From Ruminococcus sp. AF41-9 (GTDB lineage: Bacteria > Bacillota > Clostridia > Lachnospirales > Lachnospiraceae), in contig NZ_QUDO01000014.1 in NCBI RefSeq assembly GCF_003477525.1, forward strand, positions 23,863 to 87,862: DNA of 64,000 bases, given 5' to 3'. The first letter of the stretch is position 1; each line of letters starts with the position of its first letter. Under the pieces are notes generated by a model. The model did not search any database and was not told where the DNA came from. It saw only the letters and a program-made list of their open reading frames with translations. Made by a program: the position numbers and the translations under genes. Shown here in pieces: positions 63,501 through 64,000 of the stretch.

Positions 63501-63597
63501 GTTGTTAGGCATACTCCTCTGAAGTCCTTCAGCAGACTTCAGAGATTTACATTGTACGGTTCCTTCAGCAGTTCCGTATGGTGATGGGTATAACAAC
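63501..63597 (+). promoter_or_regulatory. Structured RNA leader with twin same-loop hairpins, candidate riboswitch
   Basis: A closed three-way junction of 97 nt is visible. Stem P1a: GTTGTT (63501-63506) with AACAAC (63592-63597). A 4-nt bulge AGGC follows on the 5' side. Stem P1b: ATACTC (63511-63516) with GGGTAT (63586-63591). Hairpin P2: CTCTGAAGTC (63517-63526) with GACTTCAGAG (63535-63544), a perfect 10-bp stem. Hairpin P3: GTACGGTTC (63554-63562) with GTTCCGTAT (63571-63579). Both hairpins carry the identical loop CTTCAGCA. It ends 34 bases before the ATG of an Fe-S scaffold-like gene. I do not recognise it as a known family. Confidence 0.7.
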
Positions 63598-63631
63598 ATG
63601 AAGTTAATCTATACTTGAAAGGAGTTTTACA

Positions 63632-64000
63632 ATGATTTATTCACGCGAAGTAGAAGAAATGTGCCCAGTTGCACAGGGCGTTCATCATGGCGCCGCTCCA
63701 ATCCCAGAAGAAGCTAAATGGGTACAGGCAAAAGAAGTCAAAGACATTTCCGGTCTTACACACGGTGTTGGCTGGTGTGCACCACAGCAGGGTGCCTGCA
63801 AGCTTACATTAAATGTTAAAGAAGGTATCATCCAGGAAGCACTGGTTGAGACTATCGGATGTTCAGGTATGACTCACTCTGCAGCTATGGCTTCTGAGAT
63901 CCTTCCGGGTCTTACTGTTATGGAGGCACTGAACACTGACTTAGTTTGTGATGCGATTAACACAGCTATGAGAGAACTCTTCCTTCAGATCGTTTACGGA
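63632..64000 (+). CDS. Iron-sulfur cluster assembly scaffold-like protein, 3' end outside window
   Basis: The frame is open from the ATG at 63632 (AAAGGAG 9 bases upstream) through the last base, 123 codons. The N-terminus reads MIYSREVEEMCPVAQGVHHG, then WCAPQQGACKLTLNV, and TIGCSGMTHSAAMASEILPGLTVMEAL resembles the NifU/IscU segment around the cluster-binding cysteine. It is the type of Lachnospiraceae protein annotated as an Fe-S scaffold; its role is not proven. A structured RNA leader precedes it. Confidence 0.8.
   Translation, partial: MIYSREVEEMCPVAQGVHHGAAPIPEEAKWVQAKEVKDISGLTHGVGWCAPQQGACKLTLNVKEGIIQEALVETIGCSGMTHSAAMASEILPGLTVMEALNTDLVCDAINTAMRELFLQIVYG

Overview
The window looks like chromosomal DNA of a gut Firmicute of the family Lachnospiraceae, most like Blautia (the old Ruminococcus obeum group). 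This is an inference from protein style (DUF6062, DUF1292, DUF5662, DUF3825, TraX and Fe-S-scaffold-like families, MocR-pdxST, single-chain glycyl-tRNA synthetase), strong AGGAGG ribosome sites, frequent TTG starts and a moderate GC content. No rRNA, tRNA, CRISPR array, prophage or transposase was seen. The species is not established.

Layout. 1-4.6 kb: 3' part of a tryptophan operon (trpD-C-F-B-A). 4.6-11 kb: a repeat-rich stretch with a DUF6062 gene, a GH2 beta-mannosidase, a DUF1292 protein and exodeoxyribonuclease III, separated by long palindromic elements. 11-20.2 kb: a GlgX-like protein that lacks catalytic residues, DUF5662, a PutP-type symporter, UDP-galactopyranose mutase and an M16C peptidase. 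20.3-24.4 kb: housekeeping era, recO, glyS and a cytidylate-kinase-like gene. 24.5-27.5 kb: a TAXI-TRAP transporter. 27.7-32.2 kb (minus strand): a MerR-methyltransferase fusion followed by rfbA-rfbB-rfbD for dTDP-rhamnose (no rfbC), with a 19-bp-spacer MerR-type promoter between them. 32.5-40.7 kb: accessory genes (DUF3825, acyltransferase, two convergent MATE pumps, a large secreted protein). 41-48.9 kb: amino-acid and cofactor genes (metY, pdxR/pdxST, LysR, aspA, csoR). 49-56.9 kb: an ABC importer pair without binding protein, a flippase-like membrane protein, pssA-psd for phosphatidylethanolamine, queH, argH, asd. 57-64 kb: DUF3343-selD, a formate/nitrite channel, topB, a beta-helix protein, TraX, and a structured RNA leader in front of an Fe-S scaffold-like gene cut by the window end.

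Six genes (trpB twice, the DUF6062 gene, xth, rfbB, metY and the flippase-like gene) each become full length when one base is restored. All seven events fit losses of one base from a run, which is the pattern of sequencing error rather than of gene decay. Coordinates below span the whole repaired genes.

The most unusual content is non-coding: (1) three 214-bp palindromes whose outer 27-28-bp arms are perfect within each copy but different between copies; (2) a 97-nt three-way-junction RNA with two hairpins that carry the same loop, just upstream of an Fe-S scaffold-like gene; (3) the MerR-like promoter in front of rfbA; (4) an intact but apparently catalytically dead GlgX homologue.
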